A DNA stretch of 64,000 bases, taken from contig OZ237751.1 in assembly GCA_965178125.1 (NCBI GenBank), forward strand, positions 620,001-684,000. Direction: 5' to 3'. This document shows, piece by piece, positions 23,601 through 34,500 of this stretch (within the stretch, counting starts at the first letter, position 1; each line of letters starts with the position of its first letter). Origin of the DNA: Bilabrum cf. latius (lineage: Eukaryota; Bigyra: Bicosoecida; Bigyra; Bicosoecida). A model generated the notes under the pieces. That model made no database searches. It saw only the letters and a program-made list of their open reading frames with translations, and was not told the origin of the DNA. Made by a program: the position numbers and the translations under genes.

Positions 23601-26600
23601 CACCATGAGCACTTCAACAGGTTCCGGACTCACTGTTCTCCCTAGGAAGGAGTTCCTCATCAAGTCGGACGATTCAGACGCGGTCTTTGGCATGGCACTC
23701 GGGGTGCAAAGGGGACTCAGCGCCCTTGGCATGCTGAGCTTCGTCGTGTTCGGCGTCCTCATCTTCATGCTGACTCATTTTCAGGGCAACATTGACGCCA
23801 CGTACAAGGCGTCCAGGCGCCGAGCACTCATCGAGCAGGGCGCTTTCTTCACCCGACGGCTGCAGCTTGCCAGCCAGGAGTACAACGGGTCAGTGGCAGA
23901 AAAGTCCAGGCAAAGGCTTTCACTTATTTCCGAAGAGCTGCACGACATCCACACGTACTTACATGGCAAGTAGAAGTTCGATTCAGTGGTAGAATTCATG
24001 CAAGACAGGAACATTGACGTGCTGGAGCTGGTGTCCGGTCCCGGAAGCGCGGAGCTGCGGTTTGAGAACGCTACGCTGTCGCCCTACGATGGCATCATGT
24101 TCTACATCTCTGTTCTTCGACACGTGCACAGTCTCGAGGATGAAGGCTTCCAGTGGCCGTCGCGCATTCGTACTAACCCTGATTGGCGCTTCGTGATGGA
24201 CAACGTGCTGGGCAGCACCATGGAAGCGATGCAGCACTCCGTGCAGCTGTATTAGAGCATGGACTTTGTGGTAGCTGATCAGTTTCACTACATTTAGATT
24301 GCGATTTTTGCCATGATGCTTTCGCTCGTTGCCTACCTTGGGCTTGGGGTGTACTATCCCGCTGCCTCTCGAGTGGCCAACACCAAGGTGGGCGTGGTTG
24401 ACATCGCGAAGAGCTTGCGATCCAGAAGCATTCGTCGCTTGCACAAGTATTTCTCCAAGGCGTACAAGAGGTTGAATGGAGCTGACCAGGACACGGCGAG
24501 CGAGTCGGACTTGTCAAGCGACAGCGACTCTGATGACGGCGATGGAGCAGGCTAGGATGATACTGCCGCTGGAGCCATCTCTCGGAAAACCTCTTTTGCC
24601 TTTGGAAAGCGAAAACTGGCACTCTCTATGGACAACGTTGAAGATCCAGAGGCGGCAATGGGTGAGACTGTGGGCAAAAACATCTCGATGCGGGACAGCT
24701 CCATGCTAAGCGCTGCTGCCAGTGATAGAGCTTACCCCGATTCCGGGCCTGCGCAACCAAATCGACGACGCGTCTCGCTCGGCCTCCGCCAGGTAGACCA
24801 CTTACACAGGCCAACATAGAGCGGTGGCAGCGAGGAACATGCCATGCCTCGCATCGGACTGCCCCTCACCGAAGAAGCCTTGGATCTGCACCAGGGAGCC
24901 ATCCAGGAGATCGAGTCGAAATCGCTGGCATCGAGCTCAAAGCCAGCATCCAAGGCATCGATGGAAGGGTCGAGCACCGGCCACAAAGGGTCAAGCGAAG
25001 ACACAGAGGGTGATGATGCCACCACTTTGAGCAGCAGCGCGGGAGCGGAATCAAGCTACCGAGAGAACTTGAAACACAGCTCAGACGATGTGTAGGAAAC
25101 CCGCGTCCCTGCGAGTGACAGTGATGATGGTGACGACAGCGAGTCTGGAAGCGACCAGTCACAACCCCATGCACACGCAGCTTCTGGAACTCTGGAGCAC
25201 ACGTTGGATCCGTCAAAAACAACTCCAGACTCAAGGCACAGATCCGCTGGAGCAGGTCCAGATGCAACCTCCCAGGGCGTCGCAACGCCAGCACGCAACT
25301 CTGGCTCGCTCAGTCCGCGAGAAAAAGGACGTTAGTTCGTACGAGCGCAGCGCTCCAAGCGGGGCTTAGTGCACGCGACTCCCGAGCAGGCCTAGCGTGC
25401 AATACGGCTGATTGGGTCTGCGAGCCCCAGCGTCACGGCAGGCAAACAAACGCCGGGAGGACTCAAGCCGAAGCTGCGAAGCAGTCTGGGACTTGGCGGC
25501 AGCCGACACGAAGCCAATGGCAGTGGTGGGGTATCTCGGTTCCCCAGCCACCCGCAGAGCTCTGCAGAACATCCCGAGGATCCAGTCGCTCTCGCTGGCA
25601 CGGTGGCGCGAGCAGTTGGAAAGAAGAATGTGTTGGACGAAGAGCTGCCCGTGGGAGGCAGGCAGGCTAGTGCTGAGGGCGGGGCAGCTGGCCCGCAGCG
25701 GCAAAGCACCTCCGCACACTAGTCAATCGCGCTGGTGCAGGCGCTTTCGATTCGAGTTGCCTTCGTCCTTCTGCTGATTGCTGGCCTGCAGAGCATCGTC
25801 TTCTACACGTCATATCACACAATTGAGCTGGCAAAGCTCGAGGCTGCCGAGATCAGTGCATCGGGCGAACTCTCTTTCCGTGTCCGCGAGTCCGCCTTTG
25901 TGGCGTAGGAGAGCCTCATCGGCGACGGAGAATTCCACCCTGACCAATGCGACCTGAGCCATCTGTTGCAGTACAACTTGCACGAGCTGGACGAGCTGAG
26001 CCACGGGTTGCGGTTTGGAGACGCCAGTCGGAAGCTCAAGGGCAGCGATTACAGATACGGGCCGCAGACTCAATTGCAATATGGTGAAGGTATCGGACCA
26101 ACCAGCAGCAGTGCGGGTGTAGGCGACATCACTGGATTGCTAGCCCAGGGCGGGCGGCATGCAGCTGCAGGGCAGCAGCTCTTGGAGAACATGGTGCTGC
26201 AGGACGGCTTTGTTGCCGCTCTTGTTCACTTTGTGGAATTCGGGAAACGGCTAGCTACGCTAGTTCGCCAAGGGGAGAGGAGGCTCGGGCTTGAGTGCCC
26301 GGACTGGAGCCCGGGGCTGGACGAGGCTGCTTCACGCAGGCAGCTGATTGGGCTACGTTCACCTTCAATAGATGCAAAACTCGTTCAAGGCGGGGCCTAT
26401 ACTACCGAGCTTTTTTCTAGGCGACTGGTGGGAGGCAGTATGCTGGACCATGTTTTGCCCGAAGATACCGCACTGCGAGTAGGCAGAGAATACTTGATCG
26501 GTCACAATCGCTCCATGCTTGCGAGGCATCCGCTGCTCGGATACTTGCTTGCTGGGTCAATGGGTCCCGTGGGCTAGGCCGCAGATAGGTCAATGGAGCT

Positions 26601-26853
26601 GTACCTTGAGGAGTCTGCAGAGAACGTGCAGCGGGAGCTGCTGACCATCGGCCTGGTGCTCGCCGGTAACCTCATGGTGCTTCTTCTCGTGTACTTTATG
26701 GCCCTCCAGGGCATGATCCAGAGGCTGGTGGATGAGAGTAGGCTGAATCACACCTTCTTGGACATTTTGCCACTGCGGCTGATTCGAAGGAGTAGGGCAC
26801 TACAGAGGTTCTACATACGGGAGGAGGACGACGACCAGATGGGCGAGCAGTGA
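20683..26853 (+). CDS. TmcB/TmcC-like multipass membrane protein
   Basis: ATG 20683 to TGA 26853 gives 2056 residues, crossed by about 16 UAG codons and no UAA/UGA. The N-terminal 450 residues contain many hydrophobic segments (ILEKGIFGSFAVL, FPIVFGLVMAFVWSGIADAA, WPIVMLQVVWVFLGSVAFIP, FVSLLFTASTGAMA, ACTPIAVVVGAILPAW). A Ser-rich segment follows, then near residues 730-816 a TPR-like block (AALHVYAVGMREHPESAYVR, CYAAFLESYHQDQ, LDVRFLIFNRAKLAEQ) typical of the tiny-macrocyst TmcB/TmcC family of protists, amoebae and algae. Later membrane segments lie near 1006-1036, 1206-1231, 1682-1710 and 1986-2012, separated by acidic Ser-rich loops. This family is often linked to sensing or signalling, but its function is poorly known. 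The start is preferred over TTG 20869 because the upstream 62 residues read as protein (SGWAGILEKGIFGSFAVLAE). Confidence 0.87.
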
Positions 26854-27283
26854 TATTGATAGTCAGAATTATTGTGGAACATAAAAACAACCTTTATCGT
26901 ACCAACACTTTCAGGCGCGGGCTGCATCTCACCAATACCACCTAAATCGTCCCCACCCTTTCAAGTAGCTGAACGCTGGTCCACTGGCATGGGTCTGGCT
27001 TCTGGCGGCCTCCGATATCTCAAATGGCCTGTCCCTGCGAGTACCAGCCAGGGCCCGCACGAGCAGTGCCTAGTTTGAATGCAAACACGCATCAGCCAAG
27101 TTTATGCGCACATTGAATCCGATACTGTGACACAGAGTAGGCGCTACTGGCACGAGACACGATCGTTGCAGGTGCTTGTTAGGCAGAGTGAGTGAAATAC
27201 ATCTCAGGTAGTGTCAAGGTCAACTGAATGCAAAAGCAAAAGTCAACCCTGCTTCAGCATACACCACATGCCTCCGTCAAGGC
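26854..27283. other. Convergent intergenic region
   Basis: About 430 bp lie between the stop of the TmcB-like gene and the stop of the PLAC8-type gene, which converge. It should contain both 3' UTRs. I found no RNA gene or repeat and no clear polyadenylation hexamer. Confidence 0.5.
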
Positions 27284-27958
27284 TTAGACGGGTGGGACAT
27301 GCTACTGGCTCGTGCTGGGGTATCCAGTCGGCACCGCGGCAGGACCATCGTAGGCGGACTCGTCTGTGAGATGCACGGTCGCATTGCCCATCGTCCCGTT
27401 GTAAGCATCACTTCGGTTGCCCGGCACCTCGCATGCGATGCTGCAAGGCTCCTGCACGCCCACCTCTCGGGCCACCTGGACGACCGAGCAGCAGGTGCAG
27501 CAGCAGCTCAAGAACAGATCTTCGCAGTCAGAGCGCTGCATGCCGTAGTACTCGCGCACGTTGATGCGCAGCATGTACACGGTGTATATCATGAACAGAT
27601 TCACCAGGGTAGTGAAGAAGTTCATCATAGCAGTGACACCGGCGGACGCCTCGCCTTGGAGCTCTAGCTGGACAATAGTCTGCCCAACCGCGTTGAAGGA
27701 TGACAGGGCTACGGTCATCAGCACCCACCGCCCAAACGACTCGCTAAACGTCTTAGCTCCCAGAACATACCGCCCGCCTGAGCGCGCACCGGCCTGACTT
27801 ACCATGCAAGGCCAGCAAATTGCACAGCATCCTGCACAGCAGTGCGCCGGGGATTCATAGCACGAGCAGATTCCAGTCTGAAAGCCCACTCGCTGCTCTG
27901 GTGCATCGGCTGGCTGTCCTGCCTTTGAGAACTGGATTGACCCCTGCTGCGATGCCAT
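27284..27958 (-). CDS. PLAC8-type cysteine-rich membrane protein
   Basis: The 224-residue frame from ATG 27958 ends in TAA at 27284-27286 after passing one UAG at 27302-27304. It has the two Cys-rich segments of the PLAC8 (plant cadmium resistance / FCR / cornifelin) family: CSCYESPAHCCAGCCAICWP near residue 32 and DLFLSCCCTCCSVVQVAREV near residue 150. Hydrophobic helices lie between them (SFGRWVLMTVALSSFNAVG and AMMNFFTTLVNLFMIYTVYM). The last 45 residues include potential N-glycosylation sites (NGT, NAT). Family members act in heavy-metal tolerance, cell-size control or membrane signalling; which applies is unknown. The central spacer is longer than in most PLAC8 proteins. Two unresolved open frames upstream could be extra exons. 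Confidence 0.8.
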
Positions 27959-28317
27959 TGTTCGGTGCTTTGAAGTGACTGAGAAAAGCTAGCGTGAGGT
28001 ATGCGGATGAGCTCGGATCCGGAAAAGATGGATCGATCACCCGCGAGCTGGACAAAATCTGTATCCCGGGATCCGGGATGCACAAGCAAGCGATATTCTC
28101 GCTGTTTTCTCGCCCCTGCTTGCACATACGATTCCATGTCTCTCTCAGACATGGAAAACAGTGACTCGTTATGCCGCGAGTAGCTCAGACCCTGGCTGGC
28201 AGCGTGGAGGCGCAACTTCCACCCCGGCACGCACTGTATCACAAGATGCGCAGCCCCTCCAGTGTGTCCTCCCTCGCTCATGTAACTGGCAAAAGCTTCC
28301 ATCTCAAAGTCTTCCAT
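27799..28317 (-). CDS. Unresolved open frame upstream of and overlapping the PLAC8 gene
   Basis: An ATG at 28317 opens 172 codons ending in TAA at 27799, overlapping the start of the PLAC8-type gene in another frame. The first 110 residues read as plausible protein (GGAAHLVIQCVPGWKLRLHA, SMSERDMESYVQAGARKQRE); the overlapping tail does not. It may be an exon joined to another frame, a short separate gene, or chance. No donor/acceptor pair of the kind used elsewhere in the window makes a clean model. I do not recognise a family. Confidence 0.25.
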   Translation of the reverse strand: MEDFEMEAFASYMSEGGHTGGAAHLVIQCVPGWKLRLHAASQGLSYSRHNESLFSMSERDMESYVQAGARKQREYRLLVHPGSRDTDFVQLAGDRSIFSGSELIRIPHASFSQSLQSTEQWHRSRGQSSSQRQDSQPMHQSSEWAFRLESARAMNPRRTAVQDAVQFAGLAW

Positions 28318-28595
28318 ACAAGTTTATACTGAGCTCCCTCGGCTGAGTCCCACCTCATGTATTCAAGCTGGCGGAGCCTGCCGTTCCGCGGTCCGCTTGC
28401 TTGCAGCACCACTCGTCGGTGCTCAAGACGGATTACTGCCGCAAGCGACTCGGAAACAGCCTGCGGGTACCATGTGCTTGTATGTAAAATTAGGTAAGAG
28501 GTACCATGTAGACGAAACAATATCATGATGATCACTGTATGCACGGGCGGAGCACACTCCGGATCGTTGAGGTAATTGGCTATTTTCTCCTACAT
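28278..28595 (-). CDS. Unresolved short open frame with UAG as second codon
   Basis: The frame starts ATG-UAG at 28595 and reads M-Q-EKIANYLNDPECAPP, passes a hydrophobic stretch, then AVSESLAAVIRLEHRRVVLQ and RLRQLEYMRWDSAEGAQ, ending in TGA at 28278. The hydrophobic part (28461-28544, 84 nt, ending GCAG) could be an intron with a weak GTGCAT donor. No family is recognised. It lies between the PLAC8-type gene and the divergent sialidase gene and might belong to either transcript's 5' region. Confidence 0.25.
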
Positions 28596-28676
28596 TTAAA
28601 AGAAAACTCAAGACAAAGAGGGCCACGGTTTTACGTCTGATCTCTTGACATGGGAATAGGTGGTATATCTATCAAC

Positions 28677-29903
28677 ATGAAGTATTACTGCGCTGTTCTG
28701 GGACTGCTACTGGTTGCGGTAGGAGTTGCAGTTGCAGATCCTGTGGAACTGACCGACGTGTTCCAATCGAAAGTCGGGGGGTATTCGTGCTACAGAGTGC
28801 CTTCACTCATTGCCAGCAATGGCGCGCTGCATGTATTTGTGGAAGCACGCAGGCCCAGCTGCGACGATCAAGCGCCGAAGGATATCCTGATGGCATCGAG
28901 CTTTGACGGAGGCTCGACTTGGCCAGCGAGGCAGCTCGTTGTCGGCCATTCTTTTGGAAATCAGACCTACCGCAATCCATACGCGATTGCACTGAACAAT
29001 GGCAGCATTCTTCTGCAATTCGTGAATTCGACGATGGCTCCTTGGACCAGCCATCAAACACGGTCAGATGACGGCGGGCTCACTTGGAGCGAACCCACAG
29101 CGCAGACAGGGCTACCCATTTGGATTGATGGCATCTTGGCTGGCCCAGGAACCGGCATTGTCCTGGGGCGAATTGCAGGAAAGTCGGCGCCGCGCACCGG
29201 TCGCTTGCTCAGTTGCGGAACCACTGGGTACCAGGCAGGACGGAACATGACCGCTGCGGCCTGGTACAGCGACGACGGTGGTGCGTCGTGGACCATGTCT
29301 GAGCCAGTGTTCCCCGGCATGGCAGAGTGCCAGGTGGCCGAGCTGGCTGACGGCACCGTGCTGATCAACTTCCGGGGTCGTCACGAGAACCCGTGCGACT
29401 GCAGGGCGCAAGCGAGCAGCAGCGACGGAGGTGCGACTTGGTCGCAGATCGAATGGGTGCCCGCTCTCGTGGAGCCAGTGTGCTCCGCCGGTCTCGTGTC
29501 GGATGCAGCTGCAGGGTGCCCCCAAGCGCAGGACCCCCAGCAGGTCCCGCTGATCTTCTCCAACCCAGCCACCAAGAAATCGAGGGTGAACATGACAGCC
29601 CGGGCTTCTTACGACGGTGGCAAGACTTGGGAGTGGGAGCAGCTGCTGTGGCAGGGCCCATCCGCCTACTCATGCCTCGCTGCTCTCGACGCTCCATGGG
29701 CCCTGAGGCTGCCTACTGCCAGTGGCGGCAACTTGGAGCGTGTCGGCTTGCGTTCGAATGGAGCGGCCGGTGAGGGTGCAGCAGGGGATTCAAATGGATG
29801 CCCCGGACGAATCGGCATTGTGTTTGAGCGAGGCGTGCAATCGGACTACGAGTACCTGACCTTCGCAGTGATTCAGCCGCCGCCGCTGTCATCGGGGTCG
29901 TGA
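28677..29903 (+). CDS. Secreted exo-alpha-sialidase (GH33-like)
   Basis: The 408-residue protein starts with a clear signal peptide (MKYYCAVLGLLLVAVGVAVA) when ATG 28677 is used; an ATG at 28650 would add nine residues before it. It ends in TGA and contains no UAG. Five Asp-box motifs mark the six-bladed sialidase propeller: SFDGGSTW, SDDGGLTW, SDDGGASW, SSDGGATW and SYDGGKTW. The substrate-binding Arg is in CYRVPSL and a second conserved segment is VEARRPSC. Sialidases release terminal sialic acid from glycans; with a signal peptide and several N-glycosylation sites (NQT, NGS, NST, NMT) it should act outside the cell or in a lysosome-like compartment. A GH125 mannosidase lies 9 kb downstream. 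Exact substrate cannot be read from sequence. Confidence 0.92.
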   Translation: MKYYCAVLGLLLVAVGVAVADPVELTDVFQSKVGGYSCYRVPSLIASNGALHVFVEARRPSCDDQAPKDILMASSFDGGSTWPARQLVVGHSFGNQTYRNPYAIALNNGSILLQFVNSTMAPWTSHQTRSDDGGLTWSEPTAQTGLPIWIDGILAGPGTGIVLGRIAGKSAPRTGRLLSCGTTGYQAGRNMTAAAWYSDDGGASWTMSEPVFPGMAECQVAELADGTVLINFRGRHENPCDCRAQASSSDGGATWSQIEWVPALVEPVCSAGLVSDAAAGCPQAQDPQQVPLIFSNPATKKSRVNMTARASYDGGKTWEWEQLLWQGPSAYSCLAALDAPWALRLPTASGGNLERVGLRSNGAAGEGAAGDSNGCPGRIGIVFERGVQSDYEYLTFAVIQPPPLSSGS

Positions 29904-30079
29904 ACGCGGCATCGAACAGATCCTGCTTGCTTGCTATATGTACACAATGACAATGCAAATAATGGCAAGTTTCCTAATTTGGCGGGCTGTTCACCGGCTG
30001 TTCATCAGCTGCAGCCTGCAGTTCTCTTGCGGAACCTTATTTGTCGCGGCGCCGCACAAGGATCCTGAAACGTCTAAAC
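29904..30079. other. Sialidase 3' flank
   Basis: This stretch separates the sialidase stop from the repeat island and probably holds its 3' UTR. Nothing else was seen. Confidence 0.4.
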
Positions 30080-30230
30080 CATTCTAGTCGTCTGATGTTT
30101 ACTACACGGAGTGGCGGTGGTTTCCCACCTCCACCCATCATCCCATGAGTTGTGTTGAGTTGGCCCCCTGGTTGGCCCGCCCCGGCTAGGCGCGGCGTCG
30201 TGCCGGCGCTGCTCTTGTCGGGGCTTATGC
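30080..30230. repeat. 151-bp repeat A, copy 1
   Basis: This segment begins at CATTCTAGTCGTCTGATG and recurs with no differences I can see at 30449-30599, a period of 369 bp. No coding or RNA function is evident. Together with the 58-bp spacer (30231-30288) and repeat B it forms a tandemly duplicated A-spacer-B block. Confidence 0.9.
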
Positions 30231-30288
30231 CGGGCAGGGGGTCGGAGGGTGCCCCCAGAACTAGAGTAATGGGGGCTGGGATGGTGGG

Positions 30289-30448
30289 TGGAACAGAAGA
30301 ACTTGAGAGTTGTTCTGTGATAATAATACTTACTTTGTTCCTCTGTTTTTAGGTAAGAGTGGCACGAGTGGTCCGGCGTGCTGGGCTCGGATCAATGTTG
30401 CGTGCACTTGCAGGCGCTAGAATGCCGTATAACTGGAAGTGATGAGCA
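30289..30448. repeat. 160-bp repeat B, copy 1 (left flank of island)
   Basis: Identical over 160 bp to 37169-37328, 6880 bp downstream. It contains a pyrimidine-rich tract and the junction CTGTTTTTAG|GTAAGAGT at 30351-30353, a 3' splice site fused to a 5' splice site. The second copy lies immediately upstream of a gene (ATG 37363), so this copy looks like a duplicated promoter or 5' UTR segment without its gene. Confidence 0.92.
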
Positions 30449-30599
30449 CATTCTAGTCGTCTGATGTTTACTACACGGAGTGGCGGTGGTTTCCCACCTC
30501 CACCCATCATCCCATGAGTTGTGTTGAGTTGGCCCCCTGGTTGGCCCGCCCCGGCTAGGCGCGGCGTCGTGCCGGCGCTGCTCTTGTCGGGGCTTATGC
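30449..30599. repeat. 151-bp repeat A, copy 2
   Basis: Second copy of repeat A, directly abutting repeat B copy 1. After it, the sequence departs from the 58-bp spacer and enters the satellite-rich core, so the core appears to replace the spacer of a second A-spacer-B unit. Confidence 0.9.
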
Positions 30600-30723
30600 T
30601 AACTTGGCCGGCCAAGGGGCCAAATCGGTTGGGTTGTAGTGTGTGTGACCGTTGCGGGACCGAATGGGTTAGCTACGGTTAGGGCGCTGTAGCAGCGCCC
30701 ATGGACAAACCGCCGGGGTTGTC

Positions 30724-31465
30724 TATGTCACTGAGGACAGCCCCCCTCGTGGGCTCGTCCCTTGACGATCTGAACAGATCAGGGCGACGGCAGCATGACA
30801 TCGGCGGTCGCAGCGTTGCGGGCCGTGGTCTCCGGTGGGGTTGGCCGGATGGGATGTCGGCACCGCTTGCGTCAGTTTCGGTGCGATGTGTATGTCACTG
30901 GGGACAGCCCCCCTCGTGGGCTCGTCCCTTGACGATCTGAACAGATCAGGGCGACGGCAGCATGACATCGGCGGTCGCAGCGTTGCGGGCCGTGGTCTCC
31001 GGTGGGGTTGGCCGGTTTGGATGTCGGTGCCACGCGCGGCGGGTGCGGTGCGGTGGCTGAGTCCCAGGGGACCGCCCCCTTCGTGGGTTCGTCCGTTGAC
31101 GATATGAACAGATCAGAGCAATGCATCAGGGCAGCGGCCATCGCAGCGTTGCGGGGCTTGGTTGGCCGTGGCGGGGCCGATATGGCTAGCTACGGCCGGG
31201 TCGCCAGTGGTTCGGCAAGCCGGTACCCGGACCGCACGAGCCACGGTGACGCCGCGGCTTCGTGCCGCAGAGTTGGCGATAAGCTGCCGAGTCTGGGAAT
31301 CGGCAGGGACCGCCCTAGTACAGTCCGTCATGGGTGTCTATGTCACTTTGGACAGCCCCCCTTGTGGGCTCGTCCTTTGACGATCTGAGCATATCGGAGA
31401 ATGGCATCAGAATAGCGGCAGTCGCAGCGTTGCGGGCCGTGGTCACCGGTGGGGTCGGCCGGAAC
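30724..31465. repeat. Degenerate ~167-bp tandem repeat, about four copies
   Basis: Units begin near TATGTCACT at 30724 and 30891 (period 167, nearly identical), then more diverged copies near 31060 and 31334. Shared landmarks are the segments GGACAGCCCCCCTCGTGGGC, TTGACGATCTGAACAGATCA and GCAGCGTTGCGGGCCGTGGT. No coding sense is apparent. Period length resembles a nucleosome unit, which is only suggestive. Confidence 0.8.
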
Positions 31466-31532
31466 AATAATTTGGATGCCGCTCCATTCAGGTGGCAGTA
31501 GATGCTAACCATACGTAACTTAAACTAAGCTC

Positions 31533-34500
31533 AGTATGAGGCCGAGCCAATCAAGGCAAGCAGCGATCAGACGATCAGCTGCAGTCGTAGGCCAGTACGT
31601 GGCCGAGCCAATCAAGGCAAGCAGCGATCAGGCGATCAGCTGCACTGCGAGGCTCTCGAGCCGAGCCCGCACGAGGCCAGTATGTGACCGAGCCAATCAG
31701 GGCAAGCAGCGATCCAGCGATCAACTGCACTGCGAGGCTCGCCGAGCCGAGCCAGGACGAGGCCAGTATGTGGCCGAGTCAATCAAGGCAAGCAGCGATC
31801 CAATGATCAGCTGCACTGCAAGGCTCTCGATCCGAGCCAGCCAAAGGCCAGTACGTGGCCGAGCCAATCAAGGCAAGCAGCGATCAGACGATCAGCTGCA
31901 GTCGTAGGCCAGTACGTGGCCGAGCCAATCAGGGCAAGCAGCGATCAGGCGATCAACTGCACTGCGAGGCTCTCGAGCCGAGCCCGCACGAGGCCAGTAT
32001 GTGGCCGAGCCAATCAGGGCAAGCAGCGATCCAGCGATCAACTGCACTGCGAGGCTCGCCGAGCCGAGCCCTCACGAGGCCAGTATGTGGCCGAGCCAAT
32101 CAAGGCAAGCAGCGATCCGGCGATCAGCTGCACTGCGAGGCTCGCCGAGCCGAGCCCTCACGAGGCCAGTATGTGGCCGAGCCAATCAAGGCAAGCAGCG
32201 ATCCAGCGATCAGCTGCACTGCGAGGCTCTCAAGTCGAGCCCGCACGAGGCCAGTACGTGGCCGAGCCAATCAGGGCAAGCAGCGATCAGGCGATCAGCT
32301 GCACTGCGAGGCTCTCGAGCCGAGCCAGCCAAAGGCCAGTACGTGGCCGAGCCAATCAGGGCAAGCAGCGATCAGGCGATCAGCTGCACTGCGAGGCTCG
32401 CCGAGCCGAGCCAGGACGAGGCCAGTATGTGGCCGAGCCAATCAAGGCAAGCAGCGATCCAGCGATCATCTGCACTGCGAGGCTCTCAAGTCGAGCCCGC
32501 ACGAGGCCAGTACGTGGCCGAGCCAATCAGGGCAAGCAGCGATCCAACGATCAGCTGCACTGCGAGGCTCTCGAGCCGAGCCAGCCAAAGGCCAGTACGT
32601 GGCCGAGCCAGTCAAGGCAAGCAGCGATCAGACGATCAGCTGCACTGCGAGGCTCTCGAGCCGAGCCAGCCAAAGGCCAGTACGTGGCCGAGCCAATCAG
32701 GGCAAGCAGCGATCCAGCGATCAGCTGCACTGCGAGGCTCTCAAGCCGAGCCAGGACCAGGCCAGTATGTGGCCGAGCCAATCAGGGCAAGCAGCGATCC
32801 AGCGATCAGCCGCACTGCGAGGCTCTCGAGCCGAGCCAGCCAAAGGCCAGTACGTGGCCGAGCCAATCAAGGCAAGCAGCGATCCAGCGATCAGCTGCAC
32901 TGCGAGGCTCTCAAGCCGAGCCCTCACCAGGCCAGTATGTGGCCGAGCCAATCAGGGCAAGCAGCGATCCGGCGATCAGCTGCTCTGCAAGGCTCTCGAT
33001 CCGAGCCAGGACGAGGCCAGTATGTGGCCGAGCCAATCAAGGCAAGCAGCGATCAGGCGATCAGCTGCACTGCGAGGCTCGCCGAGCCGAGCAAGGACGA
33101 GGCCAGTATGTGGCCGAGCCAATCAAGGCAAGCAGCGATCCGGCGATCAGCTGCACTGCGAGGCTCTCGAGCCGAGCCAGCCAAAGGCCAGTACGTGGCC
33201 GAGCCAATCAAGGCAAGCAGCGATCCGGCGATCAGCTGCACTGCGAGGCTCTCAAGCCGAGCCAGCACGAGGCCAGTATGTGGCCGAGCCAATCAAGGCA
33301 AGCAGCGATCAGGCGATCAGCTGCACTGCGAGGCTCTCGAGCCGAGCCAGGACCAGGCCAGTACGTGGCCGAGCCAATCAAGGCAAGCAGCGATCCGGCG
33401 ATCAGCTGCATTGCGAGGCCCTCCAGCCGAGCCAGGACGAGGCCAGTACGTGGCCGAGCCAATCAGGGCAAGCAGCGATCCAGCGATCAGCTGCACTGCG
33501 AGGCTCTCGAGCCGAGCCCGCACGCGGCCAGTGCGTGGCCGAGCCAATCAAGGCAAGCAGCGATCCGGCGATCAGCTGCACTGCGAGGCTCTCGAGCCGA
33601 GCCAGCCTAAGGCCAGTATGTGGCCGAGCCAATCAAGGCAAGCAGCGATCCGGCGATCAGCTGCACTGCGAGGCCCTCCAGCCGGGCCAGCCAAAGGCCA
33701 GTACGTGGCCGAGCCAATCAGGGCAAGCAGCGATCAGGCGATCAGCTGCACTGCGAGGCTCTCAAGCCGAGCCCGCACGAGGCCAGTACGTGGCCGAGCC
33801 AATCAGGGCAAGCAGCGATCCCGCGATCAACTGCCTGCAAGGCTCGCCGAGCCGAGCCTGCACAAGGCCAGTATGTGGCCGAGCCAATCAAGGCAAGCAG
33901 CGATCCAGCGATCAGCTGCACTGCAAGGCTCTCGAGCCGAGCCAGGACCAGGCCAGTACGTGGCCGGGCCAATCAAGGCAAGCAGCGATCCGGCGATCAG
34001 CTGCACTGCGAGGCTCTCGAGCCGAGCCAGCCTAAGGCCAGTATGTGGCCGAGCCAATCAAGGCAAGCAGCGATCCGGCGATCAGCTGCACTGCGAGGCC
34101 CTCAAGCCGAGCCAGCCAAAGGCCAGTACGTGGCCGAGCCAATCAGGGCAAGCAGCGATCAGGCGATCAGCTGCACTGCGAGGCTCTCAAGCCGAGCCCG
34201 CACGAGGCCAGTACGTGGCCGAGCCAATCAGAGCAAGCAGCGATCCGGCGATCAACTGCCTGCAAGGCTCGCCGAGCCGAGCCTGCACAAGGCCAGTATG
34301 TGGCCGAGCCAATCAAGGCAAGCAGCGATCCGGTGATCAGCTGCACTGCGAGGCTCTCGAGCCGAGCCCTCACGAGGCCAGTACGTGGCCGAGCCAATCA
34401 GGGCAAGCAGCGATCAGGCTCTCAAGCCGAGCCCGCACGAGGCCAGTACGTGGCCGAGCCAATCAGGGCAAGCAGCGATCCGGCGATCAACTGCCTGCAA

